Positions 1 to 10,200 of a DNA stretch of 31,396 bases are shown here, piece after piece. Made by a program: the position numbers and the translations under genes. Every line of letters starts with the position of its first letter. Positions within the stretch are counted from its first letter, which is position 1. The notes beneath the pieces are model-generated. The model worked only from the letters and a program-made list of their open reading frames with translations. It searched no databases and was not told the DNA's origin. The stretch lies in contig JANBPT010000546.1 in assembly GCA_027575765.1 (NCBI GenBank), positions 1 through 31,396 of the forward strand, written 5' to 3'. Source of the stretch: Tieghemiomyces parasiticus (Eukaryota; Kickxellomycota; Dimargaritomycetes; Dimargaritales; Dimargaritaceae).

Positions 1-113
1 AAGGACTCGGAGGTGCGGCGCCCGGTCTGTGGGGCCGGTAGAGTGGTGGCGGGCATCAGTACGGGGTGGTCGTTGCGGGGATGCCCCTTATCCGTGGGAT
101 GGGTGTCGGCCAT
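1..113 (-). CDS. N-terminal fragment of an unrecognised gene, runs off the left edge
   Basis: The minus strand has an ATG at 113-111 in a strong CC-ATG-G context. It stays open for 37 codons to the window edge, beginning MADTHPTDKGHPRNDHPV and continuing with Thr, Pro and Arg. Upstream on the same strand there is no ATG from 598 down to 114 (485 nt). That stretch is markedly pyrimidine-rich, and a TATATATA element sits about 450 nt upstream. This is the same arrangement of TATA box, ATG-free pyrimidine leader and first ATG seen at the APSES gene in this window. The visible N-terminus is polar and disorder-like, with no signal peptide, membrane segment or domain, so no function can be given. 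It is divergent from the large gene starting at 4213. The call depends on context, because the fragment is too short for coding statistics. Confidence 0.5.
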   Translation of the reverse strand, partial: MADTHPTDKGHPRNDHPVLMPATTLPAPQTGRRTSES

Positions 114-558
114 GGCCAAGAGTGGGGCTAAGGTCGCCAGATGGGGCCAAACCGTCCGGTACGACGACGAGGAAATGGGTGGGAGTGGACAAGTTGTGGG
201 ATGCGGAGGTAAGGCTGAGGTGAATGCAAGGGAGCGGGAGGGACTTGCAGCGGGTAGGGCTGGGCGGGTGACGGGTCTGAAACGTAAGTCTTTGGGGAAG
301 AGAGAAAGGTGGGAGATGTGCAAGTAAGGGTAACCCACTCGACCGGGACAAAGTATAGGAAGGAAAAATGAGGGACTGTGAAGGTGAGGGTAGTGGGTAG
401 AAGGGCCGGGAGACGATGGCGTGGTCTAGGGACACCTGCCAAGGTGGGGGACTCCAAGAGGGCGGCGGTAAGCAAGTGTGCCGTGTTGGGGAGACGAGAA
501 GGCAAGAAGGACCCCGGGAAGTATATAAACAGTATACAGAGGCGATGATGGCGTGTTC
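114..558 (-). promoter_or_regulatory. Putative pyrimidine-rich, ATG-free 5' leader of the minus-strand gene
   Basis: Read on the minus strand, this stretch is dominated by C and T and contains no ATG. A scanning ribosome would therefore reach the ATG at 113 first. The long open frames that cross it on the minus strand are Pro/Leu/Ser-rich, as expected from translating CT-rich DNA, and look like composition artefacts. The transcription start is not visible and an intron inside the leader cannot be excluded. Confidence 0.35.
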
Positions 559-566
559 TATATATA
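559..566 (-). promoter_or_regulatory. TATA-like element (TATATATA)
   Basis: A self-complementary CTATATATAG core spans 558-567. On the minus strand it is followed by the pyrimidine-rich leader. A second AT element, TATATAAA, lies at 522-529 and reads best on the plus strand, but no credible plus-strand gene follows it. Assignment to the minus strand is inferred from the ATG-free leader. Confidence 0.4.
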
Positions 567-948
567 GAGGCGGGGAGGTAATTGAGTGGTGGCAGGGGCA
601 TACACGACGACTGGCTGTGATTCCCGCCTGCCCAACGGGCCGAGGTCCCAAGGGTGGGTGGACAGCCGAGTATCGGGCCAACCAGGCGTGGTGACGCTCT
701 GGCGATTACGTTTGGGCGCAGCTCAAGTAAAAAAACCGTATTGTGTGAGCGGGATCCCCCGCCGCGATGACGACGCCCAGCGCCACCCTCTGACACCCTA
801 CCCTCTTGCAAGCCACTTGCCACCCAAGGCTGTCGGCAGGACAGAAAAATCAGGGCACTGAAGTCCTGTGCCTACCAAACACCTCTCTTCTACCGCTATG
901 GTCATCTCAGAAACCGGTTGTTTGGGGCAGGCCAGGAGCCTGGACCAA

Positions 949-959
949 CCCCCCCCCCC
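949..959. repeat. Poly-C tract, C11
   Basis: Eleven consecutive C in the spacer between the divergent gene at the left edge and the large gene. Confidence 0.95.
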
Positions 960-2068
960 ACCGAGCGGCCTGGCGTTAGTGGTTTAATGCGCGTCTCTGT
1001 GGATGGCTGAGGCGCCGCGGCCTCATGCCTGGCCGAGCGTGAGCGGTTACTTGACCCCGCAGCCGCATTGCCTTGGTAGCCGATCCTGCCCTTCTGGCCA
1101 GTATGCGGGCCTTGGCCTTTCATCGCGAGGTGGTGCGCGGAGTAGAGAGGGATATTGGGGCGACGGGGGTTGCCTGCTGCACGCTGTGCCTGGAGGGAGC
1201 CGGCCGTCATGCAACCCAAAGGGATCCCTAAATGCACTCTATAGGCCTTAGCAGTAGGCCATCGCCCCAAAGGCAAGGGAAGCAATAACACACCAGCGGT
1301 CCGCAGCTAGTTAACCCTGGGTCCCAGTGGTACCTGAATGCGGCCATACCTCCCCCCCAGGGGCAGGTTAATGGTATGTGGGTCACGCGTCAGTGGAGCC
1401 CCTACCCTCCCGGAAAGAACAGGCCCCACTGTTATCGAATACAGGCTGACTTCGAGGACCCGGAGGTTTTCATGGACCACACTTGACCAGCGAAATACCC
1501 TGACCGACACTAAGGGATGGCTGGGCGGGGGTGAATACCTCTACCGACCGGATCCGCGTCGAGAAGGCTGTTTTTATTTCTATGCCGAGCTAAGGACTCC
1601 ACCAGTGGTGACAAGGCCATCCACACTAAAGCACTGGACATCCGCTTAACAGTCCGGTAGCTCGAGGTCTTCTTCCATGGCAACCATGTCTGGGCGCTGA
1701 CGATCGCTACTGAAAAACCGCCAGACTCGGGCTCCTTCGTATGCCAGTCGCCTGCAGGCTTCATGGCATCATGGCTCTCTCACCGGATAGTTGACTGCGC
1801 CATATCCAGACCGAGCGTCAAGAGCCTAATACATACTCACCCATCCCAGATTGCCGTAGCGACTATTCTAAGGCTTTGAGACTGAATGGATAGCTTGCTC
1901 CGGTCCGATTGGGTTTAGGTAACGGTCGATTTGCGATGAGGCCATTGGGAAAATGGCATAAGCTCGCTCGGGAGTCAGAAACTGCTATGGTGTATTGAGT
2001 AGGATATCCATGCACTCTAGCTGGGCCACCAGGGCGGATGGTAGAAGAGTGTGCAGGCGCTCAAACCA

Positions 2069-2078
2069 GGGGGGGGGG
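2069..2078. repeat. Poly-G tract, G10
   Basis: Ten consecutive G in the same divergent spacer, with no gene nearby. Confidence 0.95.
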
Positions 2079-3740
2079 TCAAACCGCGTACCTTGTGGGC
2101 CTAGATGCACACCAACGACCCATACCAGAGGGCCGAGCCACTTCTGCTAGGCGGGTGTGCGCCCCGCCCCTTTGTCGTCCAATGACAGCGCCCTAATCCC
2201 AGACTCAGTTTGCGACCGCCCTTGATGGGTCTGGCTATGCACTCTGACGTCCAGTAGGCAATGCGATGGCATTGGGCACCCCCCTCCCAGGCTGGAGCGT
2301 GTATAATGCGTGCTGTATGATCACTACTAGCCGACGTGGCCGCACTCCTCACTATCTAGATAAATGACGGCGAGGGAGAGAGAACCTTGGGCACACTGGA
2401 GTGACCGAGGGATGTGAATAGGCCTCGCCACATGACCAGTCTCCATGCCCACCCCGCCCTCTTCCCACTCGCCTCCCCCGCATTTCTCCACCGTATGCAC
2501 CGGCCACTTCACGTCCGTGTTAAAAACGCAGGCCAGTGCTTCCAGCAGTTAGTGGGCACGCATACACTTAACCACCCCGCACGCGGGCGTTACCACCTCG
2601 GCCAGCTATATATTCGATATCCGCGCACCTAGTCCACCCATCTATTCAGGGCGCATTGTTCATGCAACGGGCCTGTCCTGCCTGAGCTCGCCTCCGTGGC
2701 ATGCGCTCACCATCCATGTATTGCGTTATCAGCGGCCAATCTCTATCAGTAGCATCTTGTGTATCTGCTGCATACGTTGCCCCCTCCCTCTGGCCCACCT
2801 ACCGTCAATCAGACCAACCCTGGCTGGGGCATCGGCCGGGGGGTCGCAGTGTCCGATTTCCCAGGGTCCTGCCACCCTGCTGAAACACGACTGATGCCAG
2901 TAATTTTGACAGATTTACGGCTCTTGCTGCCTTGAACGGGGTGGTGCATCTCGGTCTAATAGCATCCGGCTGGCCATCGGGCTTTGCCCCCCCTCCCAGT
3001 TGTCTGTCCTACATGGAGTCCCGGCTATTAGGCCGCTGTCCAATCACCATCGGCAGATATTTATTCGGAACCGCTACCCATGTGGCGTATAGTGTGCCGG
3101 GCTGGCGAGACGGCGGCAGGGCCACTTGGCGGCTGCCTACGCGTAGTAGTTTGCACCTCCGCACTTGGCTTTCGTTCGTAAGCATGCGAAGAGGGCGGTT
3201 AAGAGGTATTTACCTCTCGCCAGCAGCTTGGTGTCCCGCCGTGCTCTATCCGCCCGCCTCGTTTCGATGCCGTTGGGCGCCGGCGTAACTTGGGATCCAA
3301 GACCCTCCAGCTAGGTCATCGGATTATTTTTCCCGCGCCCATCCCCGCCCCTTTGTTATGTACAGCTAGGCAATGAATGCGTGCCAGTTGACAGAGACAG
3401 GCCTTGCCATTAACAAGTGCGGCCTCATGACCGTCGTGGTTTGCTTCGTCACGTCTATTGGTTATCTGCTAGAGCGGCCTTCAGGGCCCTCGCATCATCT
3501 TGACCTTATTTTGCCTGACTGTCCGTGGCCGACCACGCATAGGCCGTGCCGCCTCGTCAGGACTAGCGTGACGGAACCACGGGCCCCCTCATCCTCCATC
3601 CGCGTAAGGCCTAGGTATACAGGTCACCCCAAAAGTTGGTCGGTGAGTGTAGTGCGGGCGTGCCGGCAACGAACAGGCTCGGCGTCCAGAGCCCCGCCGT
3701 CCCAGTCTGGGCTTCAGGCCATGCTGGTAGGTGGTAGTGA

Positions 3741-3750
3741 GGGGGGGGGG
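3741..3750. repeat. Poly-G tract, G10, first of a pair
   Basis: Ten G in a G-rich, T-interrupted context, about 470 bp upstream of the chosen start of the large gene. A second G10 begins 72 bp further on. With the neighbouring short G runs, the plus strand could form a quadruplex. Confidence 0.95.
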
Positions 3751-3812
3751 AGACTCCTCAACTGCCTCCCTCGGTGTACCTAGACAGATGGGCCGCGGCG
3801 GAGGGCAAATGA

Positions 3813-3822
3813 GGGGGGGGGG
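3813..3822. repeat. Poly-G tract, G10, second of a pair
   Basis: Ten G immediately before the composition switches to the C/T-rich leader of the large gene, so it marks the upstream edge of that leader. Confidence 0.95.
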
Positions 3823-3879
3823 AGGTGCCCATCTCCCGTGGAGAAGGAGATCAAGTGAGAATCCCATATGCCATTGGCA

Positions 3880-4212
3880 CCGGACCCCTCGCTCTCTTCG
3901 CTCCACGCTTTTCTGTCCTGCTGTTCGGCCATACCGCCCTTGTGCACACCTTGTTACACTATTTTTTTCTCTGGCTGTTTCCTACTATCCACTGCTTCGT
4001 ACGTCCCCATCCATTCAACTGCCTGTACTCCCTCGCCTGCCCACTCCCCCGGGCTCACGGTAACGTCGGACCGCCCCTCCCCAACCCTGCCCGCATCACC
4101 GCATGAGTATTTGGCAGGCCGCCCCTGTCCCCACCGCCTTCTTCCCTCATTGGACCCCAGCCGCTCTCTGACCCTCTCACCCGCTGCCCCGCCGGCGACT
4201 GACCGACCGCCC
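3880..4212 (+). promoter_or_regulatory. C/T-rich 5' leader region of the Sel1-like gene
   Basis: The plus strand is pyrimidine-rich, and its only ATG between 3871 and 4212 is the one opening the short uORF at 4103. No clear TATA box is visible. An inverted CCAAT motif (ATTGG) lies just upstream, at 3874-3878. The frame of the downstream gene stays open back to an ATG at 3868. The extra 115 residues are Pro/Ser/Leu/Cys-rich and resemble translated leader, so this region is read as 5' UTR or promoter. Confidence 0.45.
4103..4171 (+). other. uORF, 22 codons, in the leader of the Sel1-like gene
   Basis: ATG at 4103 reads MSIWQAAPVPTAFFPHWTPA plus two residues and stops at TGA 4169-4171, in a different frame from the main gene. 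It ends 41 nt before the chosen start at 4213. If the transcript starts upstream of it, it could reduce translation of the large protein. Whether it is transcribed cannot be told from sequence. Confidence 0.35.
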
Positions 4213-7200
4213 ATGGCTTCTGCCGCACATCCACTGCCTGGCCCGCCGGCCGACTTCTCGACCGTCGAACCCAGCGGAACGGCGGACGATGCCTGGTGTC
4301 GGCTGGAACGCGACGCACGGGAGCACAGCTATGCCCTGCAGCGCGAGACTGCCGACGCCGAGCTCATTGCCCACCGCCTCACCACGCTCGTCGTGGCCGC
4401 CCGTAAGGCCACCCAGATCCCTGTGGTGCTCGATAAGTTGCACACCTATTTGCATACCCGGCAGCTGGGACCCTTCGCACTACTACACTCTCAACTGGGT
4501 CTCCTCGAGGCCCAGCTCTTGGACGCCCCGCTCGACGGGCCAGCCCACGCGGGACCGGGCGACCCGCCGTCAGACGACGGGCCCGACAGTAACTTTTTGC
4601 ACCGCATTACCCCACGAAGCGCCAAGGTCGTGGTGGCCTTGGTCTCCACCCTCCGGAAGCACCCAGACCTATTGGCTGCCGCCCTGGCTGACATGCCTGG
4701 CCACGAGCTCGATGCCCTCACCGAGACCCGGCCAGGTCCGCTCCACGGCGGCCTGCTCCATACCCTGCTCTTCTCCCTCTTTGGGTCCCCAGCCCACCCG
4801 CGTGAAGATACGTTACGGCTCGAGCTGTGGACACCGGTCATGGTACGCCTACTGTCCGAGCGGAAAGGTGAGCAATTCGTCCTCAAGGTCCTCGAACGGT
4901 GGGCCCACCACCCGGAGTACCAGGACCCCGACGCGAAGGGCCAATTCGAGACGCAGCTGCTCCGAATCCTGCACCGCGGGGCCAAGTTCCCGCGATGGGT
5001 GCGCGAGTACGCCGCCACCGCCCATCAGCACCACCACCACCACCCGTCGACCCTGGCCGGTCGGGGACCCCCGGGTTCGCCCACCACGAGCCGGCCCGTC
5101 GACCTCGAACCCTTCTACGACGACGCCTGCGTCGACGTGCTGACCGTACTGCCACGGTTCGTCCCGCGGCCTCTCGTTCGGTTGTCCCGCCGGGTATTTG
5201 CCCAGTTGCCCGCCGAGAGTCACCTTTACGCCTCCTTGCTCATCATCCTTCGGTTCCTGTTCTACCGGTTTCTACAGCGCGCCGTCACCTCGCCGGAATC
5301 GCTGGGTCTGCTTGAAGACTACTACGTAAGCGACCAGCAGCGCGAAATGGTCCTGATGGGGGTCTACCAACGCCTATACCGCCATGCCCAAACGGTCATC
5401 GTGCCCCCTAGTGCTCGTGCCCGTGCCCCGGCTCCGCTCGACCCTCGCATTCACTCCCTCTTACTCAATGTGGTGGCCTTGTTCCGTGAGGGTGCCGAGG
5501 ACGCGCTCCCGGCCCCGGTCGCTTCCCAGCCGACTACCGAGGCTGTATTTCCGCCCGGCCACGCTTTCGCCCCCGTCGTGGGTCCCCTCATCTGTCTGAC
5601 GGCTGCGGACCTTCTCCAGCTCCACACGTTCTTGCAGACGTGGTGGATTCCCTTGGTCATGCCGGCCACCCAACCCTCGGTTTTGCAGACTAAGTCGAAG
5701 GCCACCGGGGCCGCTGCCGCTACTCCACCGCATGCCCCGGGCCTCCCGACTCCGCCAGCCTCCGCGCCCGGCCGGCCCGGCCGGGGCTCCCTAGCCCGCG
5801 AGATGAAAGTGTACCAATCCTCCCTGTTCGGCATGCTGATTGGGACCATGAAGAAGGCCGTGGCCGAAATCCACACCCTCCCTCCGCAGAGCCACGCCCT
5901 CCTCTTCGCCCAGGTTGACCACCGCGGGGTGACCCTAACTGATCCAGCCCTGGCCGCTCCCAGCGTCGAAATGGTCATGGACACCACCAGCGACCTGGAC
6001 GAGTTTGTACGGGCCCAGCTTCCCACCTGGCCAGGTCCGTGGGTCAAAGGCCAGGCGAGTGAAACACTGGACGTGGCGACATGGTCCCGCCTGGGTCACG
6101 GCGTGACGCTGGCCCATGACGCCGTCCTACAAGGTGTGCACCGCTACGACACCTACCTCCAGGCCAGCGACGCAGGCCAACTACTCCCGCGGCTGCAGCG
6201 CATGCAGAGGGCCTCCCGCTACGCTCGGGACTACGCGGCCGCGCTAGCCCTGCAGCGCACCCTTACCTTCTTGACCGACCATCTACCCTTCGCTGATCAA
6301 CTGGCACCGGCCTATACACCCTTCGCTACGCTTCTCACCGCGTACTACGACCAGCTACGCCAGGCGGCTGACCGCCGGCAGGCCCGCCGCACGGTGTGGG
6401 CGGCCTACTGCGCCGACCTAGAAACCCGCTTGCGAACCCACCTTCGATTCCGCCAGGCCCAGCTGCTGGCCCTCTCCCTACGGGGTTTCTATGCCCAGGT
6501 GCGCCTCCAGCCCTGGTTCGCGGCCGCTCAGGCCGCCCTGCGCAAATGGTCCCAGTCGGCCTCGTTGGACGCTACCGAGTGCCGCCTGGTCAAGGAATAC
6601 CTCACTCACCACGGCCTGACCAATTTCTTGACTGGTGAGGACCGCTTCCATCGCGCGGTCATTGAGCTGCAGCGAGTCCGTGACCGTGCCCTTGAAGCCT
6701 GGCCTGGGTGGGTGCGAGACGGTACGCTGGGTACCCCCGTCGCGTCCGCGCCATCGTCAGCCGCTGCGGCAACGTACGCCGGCAGTGCCTTTAGTAATGC
6801 TCCAGAGCGGCGTACTACCGCGGGGCCACCCGGGCGCGATCCTACCGATCACGGGTTGCCTGGGGCTGCTCACCCGGCCCCGCACCTCGTTCCCCGGATA
6901 CCGTCGCTCCCCGGCAAGGACCTCGCCCAGCCTCGGCTCGGTCTCTACTTTTCGCCGCAGGTAGCCGCCAACGCCGCCTCTCTTCGGCGGTTCTCCCCAG
7001 GCCCGCTCACCGCGAATGCCAGTCACCGCCCGGGCCACTCTAGCAGCGTCGGGGATCACCTTCCGCCGCGTCATCCGTCCTTCCCCCCGCCCCCCGGGAC
7101 CACCGGCCTACTTCCACCGCTCGCATCACCCGGCGCCTTACCTGAGTGGTACTTACTCACGGCTCCGCCGCCGCCAATGTCCGTCCCGGCCTCGCCGGCG

Positions 7201-10200
7201 CTCTACCCGGGTCTGGCCGCGTATTTCAATCCGCCGGGCGGTACTACTCACCCGAGCCACACTCCGGCGGCCCCCGCTGCAGCCACTGGTAACCGGGAAG
7301 GTGGTAGTGGCGGTGGTTACTTTAGCTTACCGTTCGGTACCACCTCATCTACAACTGCAACCACAACCGCGACCCGGTCTTCCGCCCCCACGCCACCGGG
7401 CCCCCAGCAGCAATGGTGGAGCCACGGCTGGCCCGACCGCTCGGCCATCACCCCGGCGACCTATCCTAATATGACCGCCCCGCCCGTACCTGTGAGTGGA
7501 ACGCACGCCACTCCCTACTACTACGGGTTCGCCGGGCCGCAGCGGTACGCTCTGGTGCGCGGCGACTGGACGGCCCACCTTGGGCTCAAACTCATGACCC
7601 TGCTGCTCAGCGAAACCTTAATCCTCTTCCGCTACAGTGCTACCGACGCCTGGCTCCGTGAGTACCTTCAACAGCCCAAGCCGTCGGAAGACGGGGACGG
7701 GGACGCTCCGGAGGACCTGTCGGCCCTGTCTTTAGATGCGCTCATCACCGACCTCAACCGCCAGACGCGGTCCGTCGGTGGGTTCGACCCGATCGCCGAG
7801 GAGTCTGCTCCGCGTACGGCGATCGATCACGACGACCCGCTGGCGGATAACCCGCTCCTCCAAGCCGCCTTCGACACGTTCCGGCAACAGTTCCACCTGC
7901 ACCCGGCCCCCCTGCAAAAACTACACTGTCTCGTGGCCTTTGAGGCCGCACTGGTGGAGCACTTGACGCACCGACCCCCCCGGGCGGCCGCTACCTCCGG
8001 TGACCCGCTCGACTGGGCGGCCCGCCCGCCGGGCACGGATGTGATTGTAAGTGCCCTGGAGGCCGTTTTCCGGCGCCACCGCCCCAAGTGCTTCCTCCGT
8101 GACTTGCAGCTCCTGGTCATGCTCCTACCGCCTGCCGTCCTCGACTTGACCAGTGCCGGTAAGGTGTTCTGGGACGTGACGATGGCTATGAGCTCCCTCA
8201 AGCGCGAGGGCGTCCAGGCCCTGGTGAAGCGTGCCCAGCGGATGCTGGACTTGGCCAGTCGCAGCCGGTCGGCGCCGTACCCGACCACCACCACTGCGCC
8301 CGTACCGACACCGTCCGCCGGCCACTTGACAAGCGGCGAGGACGAGGATACCGACAGTGCCACCGTGTCCCTCGCCTCGGCCGCCCTCGCATCCCCACCC
8401 CCTCCCTTACGCCCCGGATCCCTGGACTCCACAGCGTCACGACATTCGATCCGCACGCTGAGCAGTACTCGGCCGGCGTCCTTAATTCGCGGGTCCGGTG
8501 ACGCGGATTCCTTTGACGACCTGGCGACTTGTCCGCGGTGCTACCTGGGTCCGACCAACAGCTGCCCGCGGTGCGAGTCCACTCGGTCGGCCGAGCGTCG
8601 CGAGGCTCAGTACCAGTCCCTGGCTCTCCGCCTGTTTAGCATTGCCGCGCGGGAAGGCGATGCCGAGGCCCAGCGTGAGCTCGGGATTCTTTTCCTTAGC
8701 CTTCCGGCCGTCCGTCCCGCCCGTTTGTCGGCCGCGCCGGGATCGTCATCGGAAGATACGGACGATGCGCCGGGCGCCGATAGTGACCACGAGGCAGCGT
8801 CCGAGCGTAGCGTCAACACCACCACGGCTACAACGGTACGCTCGACCCTCGGCCAGTGGCTCGATAAGGTGGGCGGGCCCGACCATAGCCCCCGGTTAGG
8901 GGCCGCCCTTGATGTCTCCGAAATTACCATCCAGCCTTTCCCCCCGCTCCAGCTGACCATCCCACGCACGGGTATTCACCACCCGCTCAATGCCTCTGCC
9001 CCACAGTCGGCGCCCGTGCTACCGTCGCCGCCGAAGCGGCACTCGTCGCGCGAGACGGGTGGTCTTCTGCAGGGCATGGGCGGTACTGGCGGTGGCCCCC
9101 CGATGCTACCGACCTCGCCTCCCATGCGGAATACCACCGGACCTGCACACGCCGGGCCGGGTGCTGCCCCTCCGACGGTTACGCCTGCCCTTGTCACCAC
9201 CATGAGCACCCCACTGGTGTCGGCCGCTTCCCAGGCCCACTCGCGGACCCCATCCCTGGGCGAGGGTGAATTCGAGGCATCGAGTTCAATCGTATCCTCG
9301 GGACCATCGACCTCGGCCGTACCCGCACCGCACCAGCCCTCGATACCGCTACCCACGACCGTCGGTGCCCCGACCACCGTGGCCGCTCGCGCCATCGCCT
9401 CTCGCGGTCGGCCCGCCGCCAAAGGTTCGGCCGGCTTCATGTCCACTTCGTTCAAGAACTTCCTCTCGCCAATCCTGGGCGGCACCTCATTCTTTGGGCC
9501 GGGCACGTCAGCCAAAGCCAGCGGCCGCGTCTCGCGCACGCCCTCCACCCACGACGGCCAGGCCGCTGGCGATGCCATGGTGGCCCCGTCCTCCCCGGCC
9601 ACCACTACCGCACCCGTCTCGGGAGGGTCTCGCACCCGATCTCATTCCGTGTCCGTCACGGGAGCGATGGAACCCCGTGGCGGTGGGTTCACTCAGCACG
9701 CGGTGTCGTCCGCCGTCGACCTGTCGCGGTCCATGGCGGCCGGATCCACCGCCGCGTCGCCCGAGGACAGCCGGCCGTTGGCCCTGGCGGCTCTGCACCG
9801 GAGTGTGAGTACCCACGGGTACGACTCGACAACCACGGCCTCGGCGGCATCGGGTCGCGGGCATCATCGGGTCAGCCGTCACCAGTCGTCCCTGCTACGG
9901 GATAGTTTCCTCGCGTCGTCCACGGCGGCCCACCTGGGTGCGTCGTCAACCACGGCATCCACCGTCGCCCATCAGCACAACCCGTCCTCAAGCAACCCGA
10001 CCAACTGTGACAGCGGTGACGAGACCAAGTGTAACCCGGAAAACATCGCCGCCGCACTTTACTGGTTTGGTCGTGCTGCCGCTCAGGGCGATACCGTGGC
10101 CGACCGCTACCTTCGCCACCGGGACGGGCCCCTGTCCTTGCTCTCCAACTTACCGGGTTCTTCCACCACGACCGCCACCTCCACCACCACTAACTCCTCG

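Larger units (their letters stand above)
600..3740. other. Intergenic spacer between divergent genes, no gene seen
   Basis: Open frames here are short, start mostly at non-ATG codons, lack the C/G-ending codon bias of the real genes and encode no recognisable motif. The stretch holds two long homopolymer runs, listed separately. No tRNA A/B boxes, transposon proteins or arrays were recognised. Confidence 0.6.

Noticed and set aside
128..823. Long minus-strand ORFs over the left-edge leader
   Set aside because: They are open because the strand is pyrimidine-rich and stop-poor. They use weak or non-ATG starts, and the first ATG downstream of the TATA element is instead the one at 113.
3868..4212. 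115-residue N-terminal extension of the Sel1-like protein
   Set aside because: The extension is Pro/Ser/Leu/Cys-rich in the manner of translated CT-rich leader. The ATG at 4213 has a better context and starts sequence with gene-like bias.
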